Below are positions 35,128 through 43,056 of a DNA stretch of 64,000 nt, piece by piece. Positions within the stretch are counted from its first letter, which is position 1, and every line of letters begins with the position of its first letter. The stretch lies in contig CAVWVJ010000001.1 in assembly GCA_963758505.1 (NCBI GenBank), positions 1,984,001 through 2,048,000 of the forward strand, read 5' to 3'. A program made the position numbers and the translations under genes. This DNA is from Korobacter sp963758505 (GTDB lineage Bacteria > Acidobacteriota > Terriglobia > Terriglobales > Acidobacteriaceae). Below the pieces are notes generated by a model. That model saw only the letters and a program-made list of their open reading frames with translations. It was not told the origin of the DNA and did no database searches.

Positions 35128-38100
35128 TTAGAACGTGAACTTCATACCATATTGAAGTTCTCGTCCGGGTCGTACCTGAGTTGCTTGACCGAAGGTGCCG
35201 AGTCCGCCCGTATTGAAGCTGGTCACGACATTGTTTGTCGGGCTGCAAGGAGCAGATCCGCACACCAGGTTGCTGCCGGAGAAGCCATTGGAGAAGCCGT
35301 TCCCGCTGAAGTTCGCATGGTTGAAGATGTTGAACATATCCATGCTGAACTTGATCCGAAGCCGCTCGCGGATGAACCAGCTCTTGGCGAACTGGACGTC
35401 GAAGTTAATGTTGCCAGGACCGGAACAGATGCCGCGTCCCGCAGTATTCGCAGGAATGGTGCCGAGGGCATATCCGACGAGGGTGAAGGCAGCGGGATTG
35501 AGGATCTGATCGGCAGGAGCTCCGGGCACGGACGAGTTACAGCCGACTCCCGTAACCAGCGGACGCTGGTTGCTGGTAAAGCCGGTGCCGAACAAGGAGT
35601 TGAGAGTGCTGCCACCCACGGCGTTGGCGCCGTTGGTGAATACACTGAGAGAGTTGCCATCCTCGATTTGGGCAATGCTGTTCAGCTCCCATCCTCCCAA
35701 CGATTGCTGGACCAACGTGTTGTGTCCAGCGAACTTCGGCAGGTAGAGCACTTCATTGGCAACGAAGATGTTCGCACGGTTGATGTTGGAGTTGCCCTTA
35801 TCGAGGCTGGGGTTGCCGTTATAGGTCCAGGCTTCCTGGTTCACGCTACCCGAGGAGTTGTCGAGGTCAACGTTGCCGATGGAGTGGGACCAGGTGTAAG
35901 CCGCTTGGAAGTTGCCCCAACCGCCGGTTTGCGACCGGAACAAAACCTGCAAAGCGTTGTAATCGGAGTGACCCTGGCGAGCGAACTCGCCAATCTCTCC
36001 GAAGTTCCCGGCAGGGCGATAGGCGTTCTGGGCGGAACCGCTCACAAAGGCAGCGTTCAGCCAATTGGCCGGCGCGATCTGGTTCAGATCGAGCATGGAG
36101 GTGAGGTGGATGCCCACGTTGCCGACGTAGCCCACCTGGACTGTCGTATTACGCGCAACTTCCTGTTCCAACGAAACGTTCCACTGCCAGCTGTTTGGGG
36201 TGACAGGGCGAGGATCTTTCGCAGCGTTCGGCGATACGGCCGGACTGGACAACGGTGCGGCTGTGTCCAGGGGACGCACGGAGGTTGCGTTAATCACGAA
36301 TGGCGCGGTACGGGCGAGGCTCTCGTCCATGCCGACCAGTTCGCGCTGGAAGAATTGACCACCGCCTAAGCGGAGTGCGGTCTTGCCATTGCCAAAGACA
36401 TCCCACGCAATACCGATACGAGGTGCGATGTCGTGGTTGTTCTGGTTGACGAGAGCGCGATTCGGGCCCGGAGTACCGTCGGAGAGCGGAAGCGGAATTC
36501 CGAGTGCCGAGAGGGCTGAAGCGGCGTTCTGGCAAGGCGTAGTACCGGGCACGATGATGACGCCATTACAGGCATCGCTGGCCGGCAAAGCAGGGTTGTA
36601 ATCCGCCAGGCTGAACGAAGCCCAGTGATTGTCAGAAGCATACGGTTCGCGGTAGAACGACCACCGGAAGCCGTAATCGACGGTCAACCGGCGATTGACC
36701 TTCCACGAATCCTGCACATACCACTCGAAATCATGCCAATGGACATAGGCTGTCGCATTGATGCTGTTCTCGGACATCGTGAACGTCTGCGGGTTCGGGA
36801 CGCCGACACCGGGCAAGAGCAAATTGGCCAATTGATTGTTGGTGTTGTAGAGGACTCCGCTGCCGGCGTTGATGGTCGGCTGATCGGTTCCACCGTTATT
36901 GTCTTCGATCTTGGCGTTGGTGCTGTAGAACGCGCCAACCTTGAAGGTGTGGTTGCCTTGGACCTTGGTCAGGTTGTCTTGAACCGTATAAAGGTCTTCA
37001 TGGTTTCCGTAAGGAGCGATATCCCAGATGGTCTGCTGGCTGCCGTACGGTTGCAAACCGCCCCACGCCGATTCCGGCAGGGCGCCTGCCTGTTTCAGCG
37101 AAGCCGGCCATGAGGTTGGGATAGCCGCATTGATTTGACCCACCAACCCGGCGCCGGAACCACCCAGGGAGGTGATGATTGCATTGTGACCGTAACCGAA
37201 TTCGACGTCGTTGACGAGCGAGTTGGTAATCGTCGAGCTCAACTTAGCCATGACGCTCTTGGAAGGCTGGCTCCAGTTGGCGGAAACGGTTGGGAAGATC
37301 GAATCTCCCCAGAAGGAACCGGGATTGGGTGCGGGATTGTCCCACGAATCCTGGGTCCAGCGGAAACTGGCGCGCTCGCTCTTCGTAATGTCGTAATCCG
37401 AGCGAACGTTCCACTCGCTCCAATTCAGACGATTGTTTACCGGGGCGGCCCAATTCTTTCCATCGGAGCCGGCCACTTTGTTGGGCAGGGGATAAAACTG
37501 TGCATACAGGAGACCAGCCGGATCGGGGGTTGCGATCTTGAGCGGATTGCCTGCCGCCTGGAACTGCGCGGGAATCGTGGGAACGGTGGCACCGCAACTG
37601 GTGCCAGCCGAGAAGTCGCCGGCGCGTTCGGCGGCTGTCGGCACGCAAGCCGATTCCGACACGCCACGGACCTCGCGGTTCCACTCCTGGTTCCACCAGA
37701 AGAACAATTTGTTTTTGATGACCGGGCCGCTGATGTTATAGCCCCAGTCATTGCGCCGCAGTTCGGCTTTACCGGTGTTGTTGTTATTGGAGAACCAGTC
37801 GTTGGCGTCGAGTGCGTCGTTACGACCGGCGTAGAAAGCGCCGCCATGGAACTGGTTGGTGCCGGATTTGGTGGTGATGCTGATGATCGCGCCGGACGCC
37901 TGGCCGTATTCCGGACCGTAGGAGTTGCGGATCATCTTGAACTCGGCAATGGTGTCGACCGAGGGGTAGACGAGGATGGTGCGGTTGGAGCCGACGTCGT
38001 TGTTGTTGACGCCGTCCACCAGGAAGAGGTTGTTGGTGTAGGGATTGCCATTGACGGAGAAGTCGACGCCGCCGGCGAGGCCCTTATCACGGCCATCAAA

Positions 38101-38649
38101 CGTGTTTGCGGCGGAGACGCCGGGAGAAAGCTGGGTCAGGCCAACAAAATTCTCGCCATTGAGAGGCAGCTCGCGAACCTGCGTCCCTTCGACAACTTCA
38201 CCGAGCGAGGCACTCGTCGTCTGGACTTCCAATGCATCGGCTTCCACCGTTACTTTTTCGCTGACGTTGCCGATGTCGAGTTTTGCGTTGACTTCGGTGT
38301 TGGTGGAGACGTGAACTTCCACGTTCTTCGCGACGAACTCCTTGAAGTTCGGCTGCTCGACGTGAACTTCATAGGTACCTACTGGCAACTGCTGGACGGA
38401 GTAGGAGCCCGTTCCGCTCGTCGAACCCTTACTTGTCGCGTTCGTGGCCGTATTGATAACGGTCACCTTCGCGCCGGGGATGGCCGCTCCGGAAGCATCT
38501 GTAACCGTGCCGGTGATCGAACCGGAATAGTTTTGCGCCTGCGCGCCTATCGAGAACGCCAGCAGGATCAAAAGTGTGGTGAGAATCGATCGGCGGAAAA
38601 GACTCGCAGCTCCGCCTACGGGACGCACTTGTGGCATTGGAATACGCAT
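35128..38649 (-). CDS. TonB-dependent receptor with carboxypeptidase-regulatory N-domain (Oar-like)
   Basis: A 1173-residue outer-membrane receptor. A signal peptide (about residues 18-39, ending AQAQ) is followed by a CarboxypepD_reg/Ig-like domain (ITGTVTDASGAAIPGAKVTVINTATNA), a plug region (ELPLNGENFVGLTQLSPGV, FLVDGVNNNDVGSNRT) and a large beta-barrel. It ends in an outer-membrane-type C-terminal aromatic strand (ELQYGMKFTF). Such receptors are greatly expanded in Acidobacteria and import large or scarce substrates, often oligosaccharides, with TonB energy. GGTGGAG lies close to the ATG. A divergent LacI regulator and downstream GH116 and GH5 genes suggest carbohydrate uptake. No SusD partner is seen. 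Confidence 0.93.
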   Translation of the reverse strand: MRIPMPQVRPVGGAASLFRRSILTTLLILLAFSIGAQAQNYSGSITGTVTDASGAAIPGAKVTVINTATNATSKGSTSGTGSYSVQQLPVGTYEVHVEQPNFKEFVAKNVEVHVSTNTEVNAKLDIGNVSEKVTVEADALEVQTTSASLGEVVEGTQVRELPLNGENFVGLTQLSPGVSAANTFDGRDKGLAGGVDFSVNGNPYTNNLFLVDGVNNNDVGSNRTILVYPSVDTIAEFKMIRNSYGPEYGQASGAIISITTKSGTNQFHGGAFYAGRNDALDANDWFSNNNNTGKAELRRNDWGYNISGPVIKNKLFFWWNQEWNREVRGVSESACVPTAAERAGDFSAGTSCGATVPTIPAQFQAAGNPLKIATPDPAGLLYAQFYPLPNKVAGSDGKNWAAPVNNRLNWSEWNVRSDYDITKSERASFRWTQDSWDNPAPNPGSFWGDSIFPTVSANWSQPSKSVMAKLSSTITNSLVNDVEFGYGHNAIITSLGGSGAGLVGQINAAIPTSWPASLKQAGALPESAWGGLQPYGSQQTIWDIAPYGNHEDLYTVQDNLTKVQGNHTFKVGAFYSTNAKIEDNNGGTDQPTINAGSGVLYNTNNQLANLLLPGVGVPNPQTFTMSENSINATAYVHWHDFEWYVQDSWKVNRRLTVDYGFRWSFYREPYASDNHWASFSLADYNPALPASDACNGVIIVPGTTPCQNAASALSALGIPLPLSDGTPGPNRALVNQNNHDIAPRIGIAWDVFGNGKTALRLGGGQFFQRELVGMDESLARTAPFVINATSVRPLDTAAPLSSPAVSPNAAKDPRPVTPNSWQWNVSLEQEVARNTTVQVGYVGNVGIHLTSMLDLNQIAPANWLNAAFVSGSAQNAYRPAGNFGEIGEFARQGHSDYNALQVLFRSQTGGWGNFQAAYTWSHSIGNVDLDNSSGSVNQEAWTYNGNPSLDKGNSNINRANIFVANEVLYLPKFAGHNTLVQQSLGGWELNSIAQIEDGNSLSVFTNGANAVGGSTLNSLFGTGFTSNQRPLVTGVGCNSSVPGAPADQILNPAAFTLVGYALGTIPANTAGRGICSGPGNINFDVQFAKSWFIRERLRIKFSMDMFNIFNHANFSGNGFSNGFSGSNLVCGSAPCSPTNNVVTSFNTGGLGTFGQATQVRPGRELQYGMKFTF

Positions 38650-38758
38650 GCTCCACCCTCAGTTTGGTTAGCACTGATACACAGCCTGCCAAGCGAAACC
38701 CCAACGATCCGCAAGGACAGGTAAAAGAAAAGCCCCACAACTTTTATCTAATGATCTG

Positions 38759-38778
38759 CCTAATAGATTCCCATTAGG
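38759..38778. promoter_or_regulatory. Inverted repeat CCTAAT-N8-ATTAGG
   Basis: Six-base perfect arms separated by 8 bp, about 110 bp upstream of the receptor start codon. It is a possible operator or promoter-overlapping element. Weak evidence by itself. Confidence 0.35.
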
Positions 38779-38815
38779 TGTAAGGGTTTTAATCCCAGTG
38801 AGTCTGGATGTCAAC

Positions 38816-38831
38816 AGAATAATGTTATTCT
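38816..38831. promoter_or_regulatory. Palindrome AGAATAA-TG-TTATTCT, candidate LacI operator
   Basis: Seven-base perfect arms with a two-base centre give a 16-bp even-centred palindrome. That is the size and symmetry expected for a LacI/GalR-family operator, although the usual central CG is TG here. It lies 166 bp upstream of the receptor start and 250 bp upstream of the regulator start. Confidence 0.45.
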
Positions 38832-39036
38832 AGCCGCGCAAATGTGACGGCGTAGTTCTAACCCAGATCCCTGTAGCAGTCACAAAAGAAGCAAGTACGA
38901 TCGCAGTTGCTAATACCGTAAGGTCGGGTTTACTTTAGGCACTCGTTTGATCAATAGGCCAAAATTGAGCCGGTTCGCTGCATCTTCGTTGGTATAGAGC
39001 CGAGGGTATGACAAGGCCCTTTCATCATTTCTACGG

Positions 39037-39060
39037 TCGAGTGCCACCTATAGCACTCGA
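39037..39060. promoter_or_regulatory. Inverted repeat TCGAGTGC-N8-GCACTCGA upstream of the lacI-type gene
   Basis: Perfect 8-base arms flank an 8-base spacer, ending 18 bp before the ATG of the LacI-family regulator. The position suits an autoregulatory operator or an RNA hairpin shielding the ribosome-binding site. Confidence 0.5.
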
Positions 39061-39078
39061 CGCGCCGGGTTGTGAGCG

Positions 39079-40170
39079 ATGAGCACGAACCAGAAAAAAC
39101 CCCCACGGTCCCGGGAAGAGAGCCGTGTAACCCTGAAGACGATCGCTCAACGTCTTGGGTTGACCGCCGGCACGGTGTCCGCGGTGCTCAACAGTTCCGC
39201 TGCGGCGCGCTCCATACCCGACGCAACCAAACAGCGCATTCTGAAGACAGCTCGCGAAATGGGTTACAGCCCCAACTACTTTGCTCGTTCCCTGCGACTG
39301 CAACGCGCATACACGATCGGCGTAATTGCGGAAGAGATTGGCGATCCTTACGGCGGGATGGTCATCAGCGGTGTCGAAGAGTATTTGAGAAAGAATAATT
39401 ACTTCTTCCTGGCTGTGAGTCACCGCCACGATCAGGAGGTTCTCGAAAGTTATTCCAAGATGTTGATCACGCGGGGTGTCGAGGGATTCATCACCACCGA
39501 TACCTCGATTCTCAGCGATCCCGGGCTTCCCACGGTAGCAGTTTCCGGACATCGCCAGGTCAAAGGCGTTACCAACATCGTCATCGACCACAAGTTAGCG
39601 GCGCGGCTCGCACTTACCCATCTGACGCAGCTCGGGCATGAGCGGATCGCCTTCCTGATCGGGGATCCCGCGAGCTCGGACTCCAAAGTGCGTTGGTCAT
39701 CGATCTGCGAAATTGCCGCGGAATTAGGTGTAAATATTCTTCCGGAGCTGACCGTACAAATCGACAGTAAGGCGTCAACACCGGATCTGGGGTATCCCTT
39801 CGCCAAAGAACTGCTGGCCCGCAAGGTCGACTTCACCGCGCTGTTCGCCTACAACGATCTTTCCGCCATCGGCGCTATGGGGGCATTTCGCGAAGCGGGG
39901 CTGCGAATTCCGGAAGACATCTCCGTCGTGGGATTTGACGACATCCCGGTCGCTGCCTACGTTCAACCTGCATTGACGACAATCCGCCAGCCCCTGAAAC
40001 AGATGGGACAAATCGCTGCAAGGACCGTCGTCGAACAGATTGAAGGTAAATCGGAATACATCCCCGAGATCGTAGTCGAACCGGAGCTGGTGGTGCGTGC
40101 TTCCACTGCGGCCGCCTCGCCTGCTTCGCATAAGAGCGGAAGTCATAGCGCAAGGCGGGACGGTGCCTAA
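39079..40170 (+). CDS. LacI-family transcriptional regulator
   Basis: A 363-residue repressor-type protein. The N-terminal HTH reads VTLKTIAQRLGLTAGTVSAVLN and is followed by the hinge (ILKTAREMGYSPNYFARSLR). The periplasmic-binding-protein-like effector domain includes YTIGVIAEEIGDPYG, HERIAFLIGDP, FTALFAYNDLSAIGAM and DISVVGFDDIPVAAYVQPALTTIRQP. The ligand is presumably a sugar or oligosaccharide. It is divergent from the TonB receptor and upstream palindromes are present, so control of the receptor-GH locus is likely (inference). The following cytochrome gene begins 9 bp after the stop. Confidence 0.93.
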   Translation: MSTNQKKPPRSREESRVTLKTIAQRLGLTAGTVSAVLNSSAAARSIPDATKQRILKTAREMGYSPNYFARSLRLQRAYTIGVIAEEIGDPYGGMVISGVEEYLRKNNYFFLAVSHRHDQEVLESYSKMLITRGVEGFITTDTSILSDPGLPTVAVSGHRQVKGVTNIVIDHKLAARLALTHLTQLGHERIAFLIGDPASSDSKVRWSSICEIAAELGVNILPELTVQIDSKASTPDLGYPFAKELLARKVDFTALFAYNDLSAIGAMGAFREAGLRIPEDISVVGFDDIPVAAYVQPALTTIRQPLKQMGQIAARTVVEQIEGKSEYIPEIVVEPELVVRASTAAASPASHKSGSHSARRDGA

Positions 40171-40179
40171 GGCCTTTCT

Positions 40180-41328
40180 GTGAAATCGCTGTGCTTATGC
40201 CTCAGCCTCTTCCTGCTCGCTCCTTCCCTAGCAGTTCCCTGCCACGCGCAACTCTCCACCGCCGATCACCTCGCTGACCCGGGTTTCTGGCCGACGCAGG
40301 GCGGCACATCGCGTGAGGACTACGTTGGCGCGCAGGTCTGCGCGTCCTGCCACGCAACCAAAGTCGCGACGCAAAAAACCACGCCGATGGCGCAAACCTC
40401 GATGCATGCCGCGGACGCGGAGATCCTTCGGCAACATCCGGAATTGCATTTCAGAGTGGGTCCCTATCGCTACGAAATCCGTACGCATGCTGCCCAAAAC
40501 ACCTATACCGTCACCGACGGCACCCACACGCAGTCCGCGAACTTACTGTGGGCCTTTGGCAACGGTCGGGTCGGACAGTCGTATCTTTTCAAGAAAGCCG
40601 ACGGTAATTTCTACGAAGCGCGCGTCACCTACTTTGACACCCTCAAGAATTTGCATTTCACTCCCTCGCGCGAATTGGCGTCGCCCAAGGATGTGGATGA
40701 GGCGATGGATCGACCCGTGCCGAAGTCGGAGGTAGAGCACTGCTTTTCCTGCCATTCGACAGCTTCCAGGATAGGCTCACAGCTTGACGAGCAGAGGTTG
40801 ATGCTCGGTGTGAGTTGTGAAGCCTGTCACGGCCCCGGCGCGAAACACGTTGCCGCGGCGCAGGTTGCGAACATGGCGGGCACCCCGGATGCGGCGCGCG
40901 GCACCATCTTCAATGCCGCGCAGCTCGAACCGTCGGATTCCGTCGACTTCTGCGGCGCCTGTCACGCCACGTTCTGGGACGTGAAACTCACCGGGGCCAA
41001 AGGCGTCTCGACCGCAAAGTCGCAGCCCTTCCGGCTGCAGGAGAGTAAGTGCTGGGGAAAAGGCGATGCACGGCTCACGTGCATTGCCTGTCACGATCCT
41101 CACCAACCTTTGCAGAAAGACTCGTTGTCTTACGATCGAGCGTGCCTGCAATGCCACGCGGTCTCGGGCGTAAAGCCGACTGCATCACAATCGCAAAAGA
41201 TCTGTCCCGTGGCGCAGAAAGACTGTGCCGCCTGCCACATGCCTAAGGTGTACGTCCCGGAGATGCACTATGCCTTCACCGACCATCGGATCCGCGTCGT
41301 GCCAAAGGGCGAGGCCTATCCAGACTGA
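40180..41328 (+). CDS. Periplasmic seven-heme cytochrome c
   Basis: A 382-residue exported protein. The signal peptide MKSLCLCLSLFLLAPSLAVPCHA is followed by seven CxxCH heme-binding motifs: CASCH (about residue 54), CFSCH, CEACH, CGACH, CIACH, CLQCH and CAACH. The spacing and the CEACHGPG and CHDPH segments resemble cytochrome c554/NrfB-like multiheme proteins. An insertion of about 130 residues between hemes 1 and 2 (RVGPYRYEIRTHAAQNTY region) looks beta-rich. It probably transfers electrons in the periplasm; partners are unknown. The GTG start lies 9 bp after the LacI gene with AAGG upstream. Confidence 0.9.
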   Translation: MKSLCLCLSLFLLAPSLAVPCHAQLSTADHLADPGFWPTQGGTSREDYVGAQVCASCHATKVATQKTTPMAQTSMHAADAEILRQHPELHFRVGPYRYEIRTHAAQNTYTVTDGTHTQSANLLWAFGNGRVGQSYLFKKADGNFYEARVTYFDTLKNLHFTPSRELASPKDVDEAMDRPVPKSEVEHCFSCHSTASRIGSQLDEQRLMLGVSCEACHGPGAKHVAAAQVANMAGTPDAARGTIFNAAQLEPSDSVDFCGACHATFWDVKLTGAKGVSTAKSQPFRLQESKCWGKGDARLTCIACHDPHQPLQKDSLSYDRACLQCHAVSGVKPTASQSQKICPVAQKDCAACHMPKVYVPEMHYAFTDHRIRVVPKGEAYPD

Positions 41329-41330
41329 AA

Positions 41331-43007
41331 TTACCTCTTTGTGGGAAGGGGAGCAGAAGACGTTCCGGAAAGCAACTGTTTCACAGGAATGGTGACCGAG
41401 CCGAAAGCCCCGGAGCCTGAATCCCGTACCACCACTCGAATCTCACTGCTCGCGGGGCGCAGGCTAAGACGACTTTCGAAGATCATGCCTGCGCGCGCCA
41501 GGTATTCATACTGTTTTGGTTCGAAGTTCAAGCCGAGATGATGCTTGTCAGCCGCCAGGACCTTGCCGTCGGCGTCTCGTTGCAGGTAGTACATATCGAG
41601 TGCGCCGGTTTCGTGTTCGCCCGATGGCGATAGAAGAAACTGCTTCGGATCCATCTGGATACGCAAATCCACCGTGCGCGAAGTGGCCGCAGCGGATATT
41701 CCCGCGCTGATCAGCAGCGCCAGATTCGTCGCTTCCAAAGGACTTGCCGCCACCGCGCGCAGATCGGACTCGATCTTCTGATCCGATGCCGGCCCATCGG
41801 GATAGGCAAAGTACCCTTTCCGATACCGAAGCTGCGCAGATTGTCCCTTCAGCACAATTTTGATCTTGCGATATTTACCGTCCCAGTGCCCGTGATTCGG
41901 ATAGAAGCCCAAGGTGTATGCGTAACGGCCGTCGTTGAATGCGCGCTGCGCCGCTCCGGTGATGTCGTTCGTGCCGTAGAATGCCTGGCCGCCGGTAGCG
42001 TCCGCCAGCATGCGAAAGGAATCGCGGTTGTTTTGGCGCGCGAAGAATTCCTTATCGTTTGCGCCCGGACTCTGCATCGATGGCGACATGCCGCTCGCCC
42101 CTTCGATGCCATGGGCATCAATCGGATAAATCGCCATATTCACGCTACTCAGGGCCTTCGCAGCGTCGTTTGGGTTTAACAACCGGGCATCACGATCCGG
42201 AGCAATCACACCCATCGCAACCTGCACGGGAAATCCGCCGGAAATCCATACCAGGTTCTTGCGTCCGGGAATGCCTGCCACGTGGTCGGCAATCGCTTCC
42301 AGAGCCGCGATGGTGAGGTTCACGCGATCTACTTTGTATTGGTCCGAAATCTCCTGGTTCGCCTCGTTCACGCGTCCCTGAAATTGCATCCAGGCCGGAT
42401 CGTTGTGGAGTGCCGGCACGTCAAAGGTGCCGGGGTGGGAAGCATCGTAAGCTGCCAGTTCATTGGGAGTGAAAGAAGTCGCTGCTTTGACAAGCGCCGA
42501 AATATCCTGCGTGAAGTCATGAAGAACGATGAGCTGCGTATTCAGCCCGTACAGGGCAACATGATCGTCCGGATTGAAGTGCTGCAGCGACCGAACGATC
42601 TGGCGACGCACCCACGCCTGGTCTTCGAAGGAGGTATTGAGTGCGTCAAAGAGCACAATCGTCACCGCGCCCGGAACCTCGCCAGTGAGATCGAACCGAT
42701 TGGTGAAGAAGTTTGGCGGAAGATGCCCCGGCGTTACTGCGGCGGGCGAAACGGGCGATTCGCTCCCAAAGAAAGCCATCTCCTGCGGACGTCCTTCGTC
42801 GAAGACCTGGAAATCTTCTTTCTTCAGGTTGGTAATCGGGTTGCCGGACCTGTCGTGCACAACCACGCTCACCTGTACCAGCCTCGTATTTGAACGCAGG
42901 ACCGGTATGTCTGCCGCTGGATCGGGACGGCCCGCGGGCGTTTGGCCCAACACCGAGGCGATCAGGAGCAGACCGGCCAATGAGCTGACCACACCTGCCA
43001 AACGCAT
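41331..43007 (-). CDS. VWA-domain protein, Acidobacteria-type (TIGR03436)
   Basis: A 558-residue exported protein. The signal peptide starts MRLAGVVSSLAGLLLIASVLG. VQVSVVVHDRSGNPITNLKKEDFQVFDEG is the diagnostic opening of the TIGR03436 VWFA-related family. A von Willebrand A domain follows (AVTIVLFDALNTSFEDQAW, then VALYGLNTQLIVLHDFT and NLVWISGGFP), with a divergent MIDAS (DALNT in place of DxSxS). The C-terminal third is beta-rich. Function unknown; surface adhesion or complex assembly is usually supposed. It starts 49 bp after the ASPIC gene on the same strand. The frame to 43112 would overlap that gene. Confidence 0.88.
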   Translation of the reverse strand: MRLAGVVSSLAGLLLIASVLGQTPAGRPDPAADIPVLRSNTRLVQVSVVVHDRSGNPITNLKKEDFQVFDEGRPQEMAFFGSESPVSPAAVTPGHLPPNFFTNRFDLTGEVPGAVTIVLFDALNTSFEDQAWVRRQIVRSLQHFNPDDHVALYGLNTQLIVLHDFTQDISALVKAATSFTPNELAAYDASHPGTFDVPALHNDPAWMQFQGRVNEANQEISDQYKVDRVNLTIAALEAIADHVAGIPGRKNLVWISGGFPVQVAMGVIAPDRDARLLNPNDAAKALSSVNMAIYPIDAHGIEGASGMSPSMQSPGANDKEFFARQNNRDSFRMLADATGGQAFYGTNDITGAAQRAFNDGRYAYTLGFYPNHGHWDGKYRKIKIVLKGQSAQLRYRKGYFAYPDGPASDQKIESDLRAVAASPLEATNLALLISAGISAAATSRTVDLRIQMDPKQFLLSPSGEHETGALDMYYLQRDADGKVLAADKHHLGLNFEPKQYEYLARAGMIFESRLSLRPASSEIRVVVRDSGSGAFGSVTIPVKQLLSGTSSAPLPTKR

Positions 43008-43056
43008 CTTAGGATCTCTCACGAACGCCGTTGTCTTTGCCTCACTGCGCCGTCGC

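Larger units (their letters stand above)
38650..39078. promoter_or_regulatory. Divergent regulatory region between the receptor and LacI genes
   Basis: 429 bp, distinctly more AT-rich than the flanking genes, between two divergently transcribed genes. I see no open reading frame of interest. It contains three inverted repeats (38759-38778, 38816-38831 and 39037-39060) that could be operators for the adjacent LacI-family protein. Promoters for both genes must lie here. Confidence 0.6.
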
